The notes below the pieces were generated by a model, which searched no databases, was not told where the DNA came from, and was given only the letters and a program-made list of their open reading frames with translations. From assembly GCA_023525975.1 (NCBI GenBank), contig CM042030.1, forward strand, positions 30,684,350-30,748,349: a stretch of 64,000 nt of DNA. Reading direction: 5' to 3'. Positions 10,514 through 22,482 of the stretch are shown here, in pieces. How positions within the stretch are numbered: position 1 is the stretch's first letter; every line of letters starts with the position of its first letter. This stretch comes from Smallanthus sonchifolius (lineage: Eukaryota; Streptophyta; Magnoliopsida; Asterales; Asteraceae). The translations under genes were made by a program, and so were the position numbers.

Positions 10514-11765
10514 TATATATTTTTTAAACCACAAATATTCTGATTAAATTAAAAAATAAAAATAGTTGAATTTTATAAAAGTGCATTTAATCTTATTTAG
10601 AAAGAACAAATATTTAATAAATAGAAAATTATTTATTTAAAGTTTATAAAATTTAATTTACAATTATTGTTAAACCTTTCATATAAAAAGTATTTAAATG
10701 GTTAAGTTACATTTTATAAATAAATAAATAAAATAATGATTATTTATTTACTTTATGTTTAAACAAAGACATTTATTTATTTACACTTAATTTCATTTAA
10801 TACTTATAATATTTTCATAAACAATAATTATTTACATTACTTATTTAATTATTCAAACTCAAACTTTAATCCAAATGTTCTAAAAATATTCTTTCAAACT
10901 TAATACATTTTATTCAATACCTCCAATTACAAATCAATGACCTTTTTACACAAGTCCAAATACAACTTTAGACTTAAACTTTGGTGCACACTATTAATAT
11001 CATATACATTACACTTTAGGTTAACTCGTGCATTTCAAGGATCCTTATTCTATCTAGTATCTTTGTTAGAAACGCCTTCAAACCAAGTGAGTATTTCATA
11101 GCCCCTTTTACTCTTTTACACTTTTGGGGTGAAACATGAACATTATTCAAATTACACGTTACATTTACACAAACAACACAAGTACAAATCCTATTTACAT
11201 TCATGTGTGCAATTTGAGCTTTATGCCCGAGTGCTAGGTGTGCTAACCTTTGTATGTGATTATGTGCAATCATTAACTATACAAGCCGACGATTTTCAAT
11301 GATAGATCTATTGAGTCTGACAAACCCACCCAGATTGGGGTGACTGATACCGACAACACAATTTTTGCATGCTAGTTACAAAGGTTTGATTGTACATGGT
11401 TACACAATAGCTGCTCCCCATAAATGCCTTATTTATCATGTTATGTATGGATTTTTTTTACAAACTATATGCTATCTATATAAACCTGTGTTATACTCAC
11501 CAACTTTTTAGTTGACTTTATTTTATTCATGTTTCAGGTTCTAATGTGTGAGATTGATCAAGATGTGCTACACATAGGCTTGGACTTAGTTAATTTAAAT
11601 AAAAGAACTCTATGTAATTCAATTTTGTTCCATCTTGGATTTGGTTGTGTTTGGACTACTTGTTATGAAATTTGATGTTTAATATATTCAATCTAGTAAA
11701 CCATGTGCTTATGAACAGTCTACATGTCCCGCCCCGATGATTCCGCCATCGGTCGGGGTGTGACA

Positions 11766-12846
11766 ATTGCTTTGGGTTTCGAATCCGCTTGGTACGTGAT
11801 AATGTTAAGTTGACTAATCCAGTGATATGACTACTACAAATGTGTGACTCAGGTCACCGCTAGAGCCTCGTCCTCACGACATTTGATTTGCAAATTTAAA
11901 AGCTTTAACAAGTGGTAGTTCGTCCCGTTAAGGACAACAATTACCCTCAACCCTTCGAATGGACATCTCCGGGTTGGTTTAAGACATCGAACGTAAAATG
12001 CTTTTTATTAAAGTTAAATAGGTGATTATATTTTACTCACCGGGAGGTGGTGTAACAATGGGACCAAGTATAAAGACGTACCATTCCCAACATGAGTTAA
12101 CCAATTCTTGGTCGCATAATAAGTTTGTATAAAGACGTACGATCTTAATAGTGTTAACCAAGCCTTGGCTTATCAATCTCTACTTGTATAAAGACATACA
12201 AGCTTCAAGAGAAGTTTGATTAAAAAGGTTTTACAGTTTAAAAATCAAGAACACTCATAAATATAAAGACGGATTTAGACAATAATAAAAGCCCACAAAA
12301 ATGGTGGTTTTAAGGACGAATAGTTAAAGACATAAACACATCACTTGGATTAATATGTTAAACATTAACATGCACCAAACTTCATCTTTACCCTAGCAGT
12401 GTAAAGAGTTTAGCCACGAATGGCCATACTAACTAGCATAACGCTGAGTTTTGTAGGCTCCCCTATTGCGAAACAAGGGGGAAGAGCCCCTCCACTCACT
12501 GCTCTCTACTCTAACTATGAAATGCATTCTCAAACGAAGTCTGGATGGGTGTTCTTTGATCTGAATTGGTGTGTGGAATGAAGAGCTCAAGCCATCTATT
12601 TATAGGCCTCAGAATGAGCAATGCACGACCGTGCATTGGGATGCACGGCCTTCCTGCTACCTAGTTTTGTCTTTTAACTGCTGGTTTTACTTGTGTTGAC
12701 TTGGTTTGACTTCTTGGGCGTCAAGGCTCGGGTTTGGTCCTCTAAAAGCTTGATTTCTTCATGTTTTAAGCTGATTTTTGCTTTATTCTTCTTTGGGATA
12801 CCGAATAACCTGCATTTGTGAAATATTAATGTTTTAAGTATCAATT
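11766..12846 (-). repeat. LTR-like block M with promoter, minus strand
   Basis: No protein is encoded. On the minus strand it reads like a U3-R-U5 unit: upstream AT-rich sequence, the palindrome AATGCACGACCGTGCATT (12620-12637), a TATA box (TATAAATA, complement 12597-12604), then a leader-like stretch with GCAATAGGGGAGCCT (near 12470). The left end is cut by A; the right end is perhaps at ...AGTATCA about 12843. I could not find a paired copy, so the family is unknown. It could belong to G, but its sequence does not match the G LTR at 15684-17182. Confidence 0.5.
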
Positions 12847-12852
12847 GCAAGG

Positions 12853-13840
12853 TTATTTATCAATTAGTACCATAATATGGGGATTATTGTGCATGCAAAA
12901 CATGTATAATTTAGGACATATCAACCTTGGACATTCAGAAATAGAAGAATTGTTATTTCGGGAATTGGAGTTTGGTTTCTTTAATCCACTTGGGCCTTGC
13001 CCAATTGCTTCCTTCTTCTTTCTTCCCTCCTCTTGATTTTTTATCAGACTACTGGTCAAGGAGGCTCCAAGATCCATAGCATCGTCAAGGTTTTCATAAT
13101 TAGCAACCTTGACCATATCATGGATTTCTCCAATCAAACCCCAAATATATCTCTTGATCAGATTTGATTCAGGGTTTGCAAGATGAGGATACCCAAGGAA
13201 TTTGGTCGAATATTCTTGATGATTTGTTCCAATCATCTTTAGACTAAAATATTTCCCTTCAATTTGTTCCCGTTCATTCTGGGGAACGTACTTTTTCTCC
13301 ACTCTTGTCTTGAAGGCACTCCAGCCCATTGCATAGGCTGCTTCTCATCCTTTGGCAGCAACAATGTTGTTCCACCATTCTACTGCTTGATCTTTAAACA
13401 GATTGGAAGCATACGAAACTTTTTCTTCCTCAGTACACTTGCTTATAGTAAGCACAGACTCAGTCTTTTCAATCCACCTCAGTGTGGCTATTCCTCCTTC
13501 TCTTCCAGAGAAATTGTAAGGTTTGTAGTCCTGGAACATTTTATAAGTACAAACAGAAATATTCTTCTTCATCTCTATATGACCATAATTATTTACCCAT
13601 CACTTCATCTTCAGAAGAATTATGGTAATACTTCTCTCTTTTAGTCTTCCTGGTTGGATTAGTAGCAGAACCTTCTGGTTTGAGAGTAACAGTTTTGGAC
13701 CGAGTTATAGTTCGAGTATGTTGGGTCAAAGGTTGAGAATGGACAGATTTTGGAATTGAAGGTTGAACAGATAGCTTATCTGTTTGTCTCTTTTCCATTT
13801 TAGTAAAGATCATTGGAAAAGAATCCTTGATTCCTTCCAT
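12853..13840 (-). pseudogene. gag: Element G gag core (Ty3-gypsy), broken
   Basis: The minus-strand frames 13840-13589, 13572-13345 and 13329-12853 together resemble a gypsy gag. There is a Lys/Thr-rich region, then the capsid-like domain with WIEKTESVL...AVEWWNNIV and continuing YVPQNEREQIEGKYFSLKM...YIWGL. Frame or stop breaks fall near 13330-13345 and 13575-13590. The right-hand (N-terminal) part runs on from 15355. The expected CCHC finger is not present; the frame ends in unrelated residues about 12950-12853, so the 3' part of G is missing. The lineage within Ty3-gypsy is not determined. Confidence 0.75.
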
Positions 13841-15355
13841 AATTAGTTTCTGAAGTTCTTTGCGGGAATCAGAGATTTCAGCAGCATTTTCAACTACTGC
13901 CTATGTCCTTTTTCCTCTCGTATTATAAGAAGGTCTAGTTTGTTTAGATATGCTATAAAAGAAATAAGATCGGAATAAAAAAAAATTATTATTGATAGAA
14001 TATATATATACAAGAAAATAGTACATATAGAATTTATTTATTCTAGAAATTTCTAAAATTCTTTTCTTCAAGAGCTTGAACTAACAAATCATTCTTGGCT
14101 TCAACTTCAGCTTTTTCTTGTTCAAGTTCAGCTATTCGATTCAACAACAATTGTTCCCTTTCACTTCTCGATGCATTCTCGTTTATATGAGGAGCAGGGA
14201 AAGGAACAGTCTCATAGTAAGGAACGTAGAGTTTGTTAGAATCAGCTCGTTCTTCTTCTTCAGGATCACATTTATTCTCGTAAGGTATTTCGGCATATCC
14301 CTCATGAAAATTATGTGAATATACTGGAGTGATGTTATAACTTCTAGCGGTAGGAGCAGAATGAAAACTTATAGAAGGATTATAGGGAACACTAGGGTTT
14401 CCTATTTCTCCGAGGCTTCTGAAAGTTGAACATTCAGTTTCCTCATTATTTTCTATAGTTGTTTCATTTGTTTTTCATTCAAAATAACTAGTTGGAGCGA
14501 ATTTTTGAAGAAAGCTAGGACCTTTGCCTTTTCCAACCATAGCTGTACAGAGTAAAACAAAATGAATTTTATTATATCATTAGAAAATATATTACAAGGA
14601 AATACAACATAGGTTTTAATCCTTCATCAGCTCTTCTCCAAGAGTCATCAGGCTTTCTCCATATTCATAGACCTACTGTCCATAAATTTTGGTTCTTGCT
14701 TTGTCCATGATTTTCTCCCATGTTACTTCGTCCGTTTGGCGCAACGAACGATCTAGGCACTCAATAGGAGAAGAAGTCATACTATGCTTATAACCCTATT
14801 TAGGTGGAGGTTCACGGAGTCCTATCATAATATCATTATAAGTATTTTGGTACTCAGGAGGAGCTTGGAAATAGTTATTAAAAGGACCATGGTAACCTGG
14901 TTCAGGAAACATATAAGGATCGTATAAGACTGGGGATTCAGAGTTATAAGATGGGTGATCAGAATTTCCTGAAGTATTATTAAAGAATTGATCATCTTTG
15001 GGATTTTCAGAAGCGGGTTCATAATGATGAGATTCATCAGATGGATTTTCCTCTGTTGATATATTTTGTTGAGTATGACTAGATTCAGCTACAGCTAGAT
15101 TTAGCTACAGCAGTATTTCAGTTACTGAAATCTGATCCAGCATCCATCCATCCATTGATTTGAGGTGTTATGGGACTGGGGCTGGTATTTAGGAGTGTTG
15201 TGGTCAGGGAGTATGGCAAATGGATCGTCATTATAATATGGTGACGAAATAGGATTCATTTGAGATTTTAAAGGATGGTATTCCGGGGATTCTTGTTTAA
15301 TTGGATGATTGGGATCATAATATATAGGAGCAGAATTTTCTCTAGACATTTGCAA
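13841..15355 (-). pseudogene. Element G 5' coding region, N-terminal gag part, decayed
   Basis: The minus strand keeps protein-like sequence over most of this stretch, broken by stops. At 15355-15122 it starts with MQMSRENSAPIYYDPNHPIK, Pro/Tyr/Asn rich. Similar low-complexity sequence continues to about 14770. At about 14230-14046 there is a short coiled-coil-like segment (RIAELEQEKAEVEAKNDLLV). It then joins the gag core. This suggests a long N-terminal gag extension, as in some gypsy lineages, but I do not recognise it specifically. Confidence 0.5.
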
Positions 15356-15667
15356 TCTTAAAACAATAATACTTATCTTATTATTTTGGTCAAGATTTAG
15401 ATATTAAGGCCAGTATCCTTATCTTAACTAAAGCTCTACAAGGATGGTTATCTTTCCAGAGTAGTACCTACAACAGAGACGTTCCCAGGTAAGAGCGACG
15501 GGTCTAGGAGAGATTTATACACCGCTCTTTCCTTAGACAGAACATTCTGTTTGTCAGATAACTACATACCGGTCAGTAGGTTACCTTGTTTTCTTATCTT
15601 AAATGAAGCAAATTCATGGTTAAAGCTTAGACACTAGATACAAGTATCTAATTCGCTAAAACATGTG

Positions 15668-15679
15668 GCTCTGATACCA
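15668..15679 (-). promoter_or_regulatory. Element G primer binding site
   Basis: GCTCTGATACCA, complement of TGGTATCAGAGC, lies 4 bases inside the LTR end at 15684. It shows that the LTR to the right is the 5' LTR of a minus-strand element. Confidence 0.85.
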
Positions 15680-15683
15680 ACCC

Positions 15684-17182
15684 TGTCACACCCCGCCTCA
15701 GGAACCCCCTGGACGTGTGCGACACGCGATTGGTATCCTGCTTTGATTTCAGAGTTTTTATAAAACACAACGGAAGTGTTTTTCACGAGGATCGTTTCAT
15801 CATTTGTATCAACCTCGAGGGTTCTAATTATAAATACCAAAACTCAGTTGGAAAACAAATGTCTTGTATTTACTTTATAAACACAGGGATTTAAATATCC
15901 TTTTTCATTTGATTACAAAACAGAGTTTGAAACCAAATACATCTCTTGTCCCTCATGGACAAGTTCAAGCCATGGGAAATAGTACTCTCCGAGGTTGATC
16001 AGCCCCCCGGTCCTATCTCCTCTCTCTTTATTTATTTAGGATTTCCTGTACACGAGGCCTGAGAATCCAATGTGTAAGTTATCATTTTCACAGGGTCAGA
16101 TCTTATGTCTGCCCTCTTCTCTTTTCATATCCTGGGTCAGATATGATGTCTACCCTTATTCCATTTTCATCACATTTTATTCGTTGCATGAAAATATTTT
16201 GAAAATAAAACGTCAGCACAAACGCCGGTGAATACAATTATCTTGACATGAAAATCCTTTTGGCACAAACAAGTATTAATTTCATAATCGTACCATAGTA
16301 TACACTGGCGCCATGTCTTATAACAAGGGACAGGTTTGCCTCTGAAGTTGTTATAAGACAAGCACCAGCCATAATCCTGGAATTTCACCCGAGACTCATG
16401 TATCCCTTACAAGTTTTACGCATACTTATGGCGTGAATGCTTTTTTCGTAGAAGAACGTGAGCGTATTCACCTTGTAATAGGAATGAGCATCTAGTGTTG
16501 AAAGTTTATAGACTAGCTTCTTAACTTGATTTCTTTATTGTGCCAACACTTATACCAGCGTTTCTTGTTAATCCGAGCGCTAAAAAAAGCGGGAGTTGGA
16601 CCGGGATTATAGGGAGTGGGCTAGGGATCTCCTGGAATGAGTTTTGAAAGTTGTAATCGAGTTTGGAGTGAAGAGGATGATTGAAATCGTTCAACTATTT
16701 ATCGGCTGAAATCTGAGTTCATGTCGGACCGTTATCAAAGGGATGTCAGTCCGACATCCAACTATGCATGCGTCAGCCCTAAATGTCAACATCTGATTGG
16801 ACCGCACATGTTTTGGGTTCATATCGGACCGATATGTGGACCATGTCGGTCCGACAGCATGACACGCGTCATATTCTAGGGCTGAGTCATATGACACGTG
16901 TCATCACCACAAATTGTCGCTGAAAGGAGGTTGTCGGACCGATATGGATCGATGTCGGTCCGCTAACCGACTAATCAACCTCTTGCGGACCGATATGAGA
17001 TGGGATGTCGGTTCGACTTGGGACAATTCACTTCGGACCGATATGAAACAGATGTCGGTCCGCTATCAACTAAATTTCTAATATTTTCCACTTTCAACCT
17101 TAGACTTTGGTACCTTTACACTTATAGTCCCTAGGGTTGTACCTTTTGTTAAATCTCGAACATTTTTGTGGCAGGTGTTACA
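15684..17182 (-). repeat. Element G: 5' LTR, about 1.5 kb
   Basis: On the minus strand it runs from TGTAACACCTGCC (17182) to GGCGGGGTGTGACA (15684). Its right end abuts the gag of D in mid-coding sequence, so G is inserted in D. The left half of D and the other G LTR are not in the window, so the target duplication cannot be read. Confidence 0.8.
16696..17066 (-). promoter_or_regulatory. Inverted-repeat array and TATA box in the G LTR
   Basis: Five near-hairpins of the form CGGACCGATAT-N(5-10)-ATGTCGGTCCG (about 16724-16757, 16824-16857, 16933-16962, 16983-17013 and 17034-17062). On the minus strand they lead into GATAAATAG (16696-16703), about 18-20 bases after the last repeat. The units are unrelated in sequence to the other arrays in the window but have the same layout. 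Confidence 0.6.
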
Positions 17183-18444
17183 CTGGAAAAGTGTACGAGA
17201 ATGAGAAGCTTGTGGGTAAGTCGCCACCGATGCTGAAATCCGTTTCAGAATTTTCAAACTGGAAGATTATGATGAAAGCATACTTTAAGTTTACAGAACA
17301 TACATCGTGGGACTCGATTGTTAAAGGTCCACATGTACCTAGGATGGCTAATGCTGATGGACTTGTTCTAATTATAGACCCGGATCAGTATACTGAAGAA
17401 GATAAGAAGTTAATCAAAAGGGATAATCGAGACTTGGGAGAAATTATCCTTGCTCTTCTGACTGAACTTTAGTTAAACTTTGAAAAGCATGAGACGACTC
17501 GTGGGTTATGGAATGCATTATGTTTGAGGTTTGAAGGGAATGAAGCTTTGCAGGAGAGTCGTACCGATCTCCTACTGAAACAATACAATATGTTCAACTA
17601 CAAAAAAAGGTGAATCCTTGAGTGAACAGGTTACTCGTTACACCACTATGATCAACCGGCTGAGAAAGATGGGTGTCAAGTTAGAGGAATATGATGTGTG
17701 CAAGAAGTTGCTGGATTCACTACCTGATAGTTGGAGTATCCCTAATATGTTGATAAAAAATACTACTCCAGATTTGAAAAGTAAAACCCTTGATGACATC
17801 ATATGCCTGCTGGAATCTTATGAACTGGAAGCAAAGAAAAGGTATTTGAATAATTCTGAAAAGTCAGACAGTACAAATTCCGCTAATGCAGCTCTACTTT
17901 AGGAAAGGGATAGGGTAGTAGTGGTTGATCGAAGGTTGATAAGTGTAAGAACTGCTATGGTTCTGAGAATGTCAGTGGTGAAAAGGGTAAAGTGGTTGGT
18001 CAAATTCCTGATGATCAGATCGCCTTGTTTGGTGCGTTCATGAATAGTTACAATGCTTTTTTGACATGCAAACTTCAACCAACTACTTTGGATGTTGAAG
18101 ATCTTATGCAAATTAATCCAGATGACCTTGAGTACATGGACTTACAGTGGCAGATGGCCATGATTGCAGTGCGGGCAAAGAAGTATCTGCAAAAGACTGG
18201 AAAAGATAAACTTCAGTTTGGAAAGAAGGTTGGATTTGATAAGGCAAAGTTGAGATGTTACAATTGTCAACAGCTTGGACACTTTGCTCGTGAATGTCCA
18301 AAAGAAAAGAAAAAGAAAGTTGAAGGCAATGGAGTTAAGCTAATCGAGCTTATTGATGAAGAGGATAAATCATAGAAAGCTCCAACAGCGCTCATGTCAA
18401 AGCAAGTAGGAAACTGTGAGTGGGAATCTGAGATTGTTGAAGCA
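17183..18444 (+). pseudogene. gag: Element D gag fragment (copia, C-like family)
   Basis: Homologous to the N-terminal two thirds of the C gag (34506-35669), in opposite orientation. It runs from VYENEKLVGKSPPMLKSVSE to a CCHC knuckle CYNCQQLGHFAREC (about 18256-18297) and on to NCEWESEIVEA. Its start codon and leader are cut off by G, and its end is cut off by the H LTR at 18445. Internal damage: TAG at about 17470, a frameshift near 17605 and a TAG at about 17900. It is the outermost and therefore oldest layer of the nest to its right. Confidence 0.85.
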
Positions 18445-19007
18445 TGTTTTGGTGACAAGCACTCTGGATCATGCTCAAGATTTTGTTATTTATCTTTCAT
18501 TCTTGTCTTTGTATGTATTTTTATTTTTCCTTGTTGTTATCGAGTTGTAATGTCTGAACTTGTATTTTTAATCATTTGCATGTTTTGGTAGTACTAAGCA
18601 TATACGCATGGAGATTGATTCCGGCGTATTTGTCAAGTACACAAAGTGGTCATGCGTACTTAGGTAAGTATGCGTGAAGGATGTTCATGCGTACTTACAA
18701 GTACGCATGACCCATGTTCTATAAATAGCTTGGTTTGTTTCACTTTTCAGGGGAGATGTAACCACAATCATAAGTACGCACGAGTCAGTTCTGTAACAGT
18801 CCATAAGTCATTTCCTTATGTCTGTACTTGTGTTTGAAACACCTCGTTATAATAGAACATGTATTTATAGTACGAGCTTGTGTTGTTTGTCATGTTTACA
18901 TTTGTTGTTGTACCTTGTTCCACCTAGTCATGGGAATTCCGCACCTGGTGACTAGGCTACATACTCACACGATCACGATCCGACATACCCACCCGGAGGG
19001 ACCTACA
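18445..19007 (+). repeat. Element H: 5' LTR, 563 bp
   Basis: Runs from TGTTTTGGTGACAAGCACTC to GGAGGGACCTACA and is followed by a primer site. It resembles the F LTR in its start (GGTGACA...CACTCTGG), in CACCTAGTCA...GGTATTCCGCAC-like sequence and in its end GGGACCTACA. The left flank AAGCA (18440-18444) would be the target duplication, but the other copy is outside the window. Confidence 0.85.
18600..18727 (+). promoter_or_regulatory. Palindromes and TATA box of the H LTR
   Basis: Half units at about 18652-18675 and a long perfect palindrome at 18685-18710 with core GCGTACTTACAAGTACGC. TATAAATA follows at 18720-18727, 9 bases later. The core is shared with F. Confidence 0.75.
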
Positions 19008-19009
19008 AG

Positions 19010-19021
19010 TGGTATCAGAGC
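19010..19021 (+). promoter_or_regulatory. Element H primer binding site
   Basis: TGGTATCAGAGC, two bases after the LTR end, as in F (45794-45805). The following CATTTGCTCTTG...CGAGTGTTG also matches the F leader. Confidence 0.9.
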
Positions 19022-21396
19022 ATTTGCTCTTGTTTCCGAGTGTTGTGAGCATGTTACGAACACTTTCTGACAAAATATTACATCTGCATTTGTGATTCTC
19101 AGAGTCTTGTTCCATACACTTGTTCATATTAGAGAATCCCTACATCCATCCTTGTGTTGTTGCTGTTTGGATGATCCATTCTCAAGTGCACGCATTAACT
19201 CGAAACTTGGTTAACACAACTCCGTAAACATCAATTTACTCAGCCTTGACCAAGGCTCTTACAAATCAACTGACATAACAGTTATAAACACCACATCACA
19301 ATCCTGACGCAACGGTCAATCTAACTCTACTCACCACATTAATTCTATCTCATGCACAATAAATATAACTCAATACTTGTATGCAATTTAACACAATTAT
19401 ATAAGCACGCAAACACATACCTCATTACTGCATCCTCGTCAGGGTTATCCCCGTCGGGATACTCTTCATAAGCTCAACTCCACCCTTCTTACAGGGCCCC
19501 GCCACTAAAAATAGCGACACACTCGTCATCTACGATGATTACCAGCCACCCATACGGTGACTATATCATCTACCATACGGTGACTACCAGAGCACATATA
19601 CAATGATGACCCCAAAGGACTTCGTCCTCCACACCACTGTTGACCCAACACATGGACAACAATGCAAGCACATAAAGCAACACATATAAGATATAACATC
19701 ATACTCTATTTACATTACTCATTAACTGCACCTGCACCCCACACGTAGCACTAGGATAACATATCCTACACGTGTTCATAAGCGTTTAACTTATATCCCG
19801 ACTCACCCCGACTATCAAATAACACAATACAATGCTAATGTAGCAACACACATACTAATACTATGTCTCATTATCTAAGCACATATTACGTACATGTACA
19901 CCCTGTGATACCTTCTAGTCATACCCGTATGACCTTTATTTACAATCCTGACTCACCCCTGTTAGGTAACTATACGACTCGTGACCATACACCCACCTTT
20001 AACCTACACATATTAAGGGTAACATCTAGTCCCTTAGCCCATATTTAAATAATTAACTTCGTAAACTCATCGGGTTAGACCCCGAAGCTCGATACGCAAT
20101 TAATGTAATGAAACACGTCTTGAAAGTATGTACGATAGCCCCAAAACATTAAAATCATTTAAAAGAGGGGATTAGAAACTCACTGGTTAAACTGGGTCTC
20201 AGTCTTTACTCTGCAGCTCGTCCGTTCGTGCTGGAAACCCGAACCTGTCAAACATATGATCACATGATCAGGATACGTTTAAAACATACGTTGAATAACG
20301 TATAACAATATAATGAAGCCCCGGAAATTGTCCTATCTGCTTGTCAATCTAAATCCGGGAAACCTTAGTTCCACAAGCATGCACGTACGTATGCCATGCA
20401 GACTTTTAACCATTCTCATCTCGTAAACCCCGACTCGTGCCAGATCGTCCTCGACCCGTTTAGAAACCCTTAAACTCGAACGGAGCTCTCATGCATGCAC
20501 GTATATGCACATGCATACACATGCGAAACCCTAAGTGTTGCCATGCAAACCCCATGCTCACTAACCCTAATAGGGTGTTACCCGATTCCATTCTCCTCCT
20601 TGTTAACCACCATGAACCACCACCACCGTGTATCACTACCAAGCGCCACCACGGGTTTCCCCGTCCACCTTGCTCATCACCCTTGTCTTCCTCGTCCAGC
20701 TACAACTCCAATCGGCCACACGCCACCATGGTACCACCCCGTCAACTCCACCTTACCACCGGGTACTTTTCTTCCTAAGCCGTGACCACCACACCGAACC
20801 GCCGTGCCCCGTCGTGTTTCACCCGTCCTCCGCTGTGGTATGTCACCATAGCGCTGCCACCACGGCTGCCATGAGCATCGTCGAGCGCCACCATCCCTTA
20901 GTCTTTTATCGGATCACCCCACCACTTGTACGGCGTCCATGGTTCCTCCGTCAGTCTCTCCCATCGCTTACCACACCCATAGCCGGAACCCTAGCCGGGC
21001 ACTCTTGCTTATCAGATACAAAACTAAAATAAACAGATAGGTTTAGTGTTTACCTTACGTGTGAAGTTTTTCCCTGCTCGTCGCCGCCGTAAGGTCACCT
21101 TGCTTGGCCGCTCTCTCTCCCCTGCGTCTCCTTTGCGGCCGTCAAGCGCTCTCCTTAGCCGAATGGCTAGGGTTTGTCGCTTAAGTGGTATTTAAAGCCT
21201 TGCATGTTACTCTCGGGTCTTTATGTTTCCCTTGACGTGCGTTTAAATCCCAGACTTGCGCATCCATGGCTAACTGGGTCCTTTAGTTTTACTAATCCCA
21301 ACTTTATGTGAAAATCCGTACAACCCATGAAACATAATAAGGATCCGGGACGCCCGCAACCCGAACTATAAGCTTCTAAATTTCCGAGATGTTACA
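19022..21396 (-). mobile_element. H leader remnant (to about 19190) and LTR of element J
   Basis: The first 50-150 bases continue the H leader. The rest is non-coding and on the minus strand looks like a gypsy-type LTR starting TGTAACATCTCGG at 21396, with a TATA-like TTTAAATA near 21190. The right end cuts the H gag exactly: CTAATGCCATTCCTC resumes at 21397. The left boundary is not clear, and the N-terminal half of the H gag is missing, so the insertion was accompanied by a deletion. A duplicated CATACGGTGACTA (about 19552 and 19574) lies inside. The plus-strand Pro/His-rich ORFs at 20491-21032 look like composition artefacts. Confidence 0.55.
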
Positions 21397-22482
21397 CTAA
21401 TGCCATTCCTCTGCCTATTAACGGGAAATTTGTCAATGGGCCAGTCGACATTGATCTGTCCTTTTTGGATGAGTCTTCGGGAAAAGCCAATTCATCATCT
21501 GATGAAGAATTTTATTCTGATGAATGTTCCGAGGACAACAAAGTTGAAGGTGCTGTGTCAGAGGAATTGCTCAATGAATCGAAAATGAACAAAAACATTG
21601 TTAGTAACCGTGACAATTGCATTTTAACAGAGCCTGACTTGATTGAATCAAATGATAAATTGAAAATGATGCTTTATGGAGGTTTCAAAACCATAAAGCA
21701 AACTAAGAAAGAAACATTTGCTAACCAATTCAGAAAGAATTTTCAAGAAAACATTGATAAACATTATACCCCCAAGAATCAATCAACATCAGGTCAAGCA
21801 CAACCTCCGATTCATCAAACCAGTCCTAATACTCATCGGAATAAACCATTAACATCCAAAAGCAATGAGCCTTACAAAAGAAATTTTAAAGAAAAAAGTT
21901 ATTGTTTTCACTGTGGTACATTCGGTCACATTCTTGTGAATTGTCCATATAAGAATCAGGAGAAACATCCGGCTATCCCACAACAGGCTGTATCCCTGAA
22001 GACTCCATCAGTAATACAATTCAAAAAACAACTTCCAAAACAACCTACCAAGCATATGGTTAAGCCAAAAATGTGGTTGTACCACCTGCTGTAAAATGGA
22101 TTAAGAAACCTGTTGTTCTTTGTGTATCTATCCCTGGTAGTACACAACCTAGTAAGAAGCATGTGGTGAAACTCTCAAGACCACATAGAAGGAGACGGAA
22201 TAAGAGATTAAAGAAACTTGAACAACTAGCTACTTGTCAACCAGGTGCATCCTCTTCTAGTTCACCTGTTGTTGACAAAATCAATGTTCAAAGAAAACAA
22301 ATTTGGAGAAAGAAACTTGATATTTCTCAAATCTCTAGTTCAGACTCTCCAAAAGATTCACCCATTTTTGACCATCATGATTGCGAGCTAATACAAGTCG
22401 TTTATTTTGAGAAAAACTGATAACCCAAGACCATAATGGCTTGGGTCTCCAAATCTAACTAATTTCTGTTTACTCGTGCAGG
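21397..22482 (+). pseudogene. gag: Element H gag, C-terminal part (Sirevirus-type)
   Basis: Aligns with the C-terminal part of the F gag (about 48345-49474). It has an acidic Ser-rich stretch, EELLNESKMNKNI, the conserved ILTEPDLIESNDKLK, a CCHC knuckle CFHCGTFGHILVNC (about 21903-21944) and a strongly basic stretch RRRRNKRLKKLEQL (about 22191-22232). It ends near VVYFEKN. A frame change lies near 22070-22090 and a TGA near 22418. It has no stop at the point where F has TGA 48941. Confidence 0.85.

Larger units (their letters stand above)
9251..11765 (+). repeat. Element A: 3' LTR, 2515 bp
   Basis: Runs from TGTAACATTTCTG to GGGGTGTGACA with TG...CA ends. It contains two palindrome arrays (9494-9600 and 10199-10480) and an AT-rich U3/R part, then the block shared with 2873-3961. 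The right flank is ATTGC; the left copy of the target duplication is outside the window. The long LTR and the chromodomain fit the Tekay (Del) lineage. Confidence 0.9.

Noticed and set aside
11766..12846. M as the second LTR of G
   Set aside because: Its sequence does not match 15684-17182 in ends, palindrome or TATA surroundings. The missing G 3' half leaves the question open, so only an LTR-like call is made.
13589..15355. Reading G as a host gene with several exons
   Set aside because: The domain order (low-complexity, coiled coil, gag core) and the adjoining primer site and LTR fit a decayed gypsy gag. The gaps are stops and shifts, not clear introns.
20491..21032. Overlapping Pro/His/Thr-rich plus-strand ORFs that could look like a small host gene
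   Set aside because: They lie in the U3-like part of the J LTR, overlap each other in three frames, have no recognisable domain, and reflect the CCACC-rich composition.
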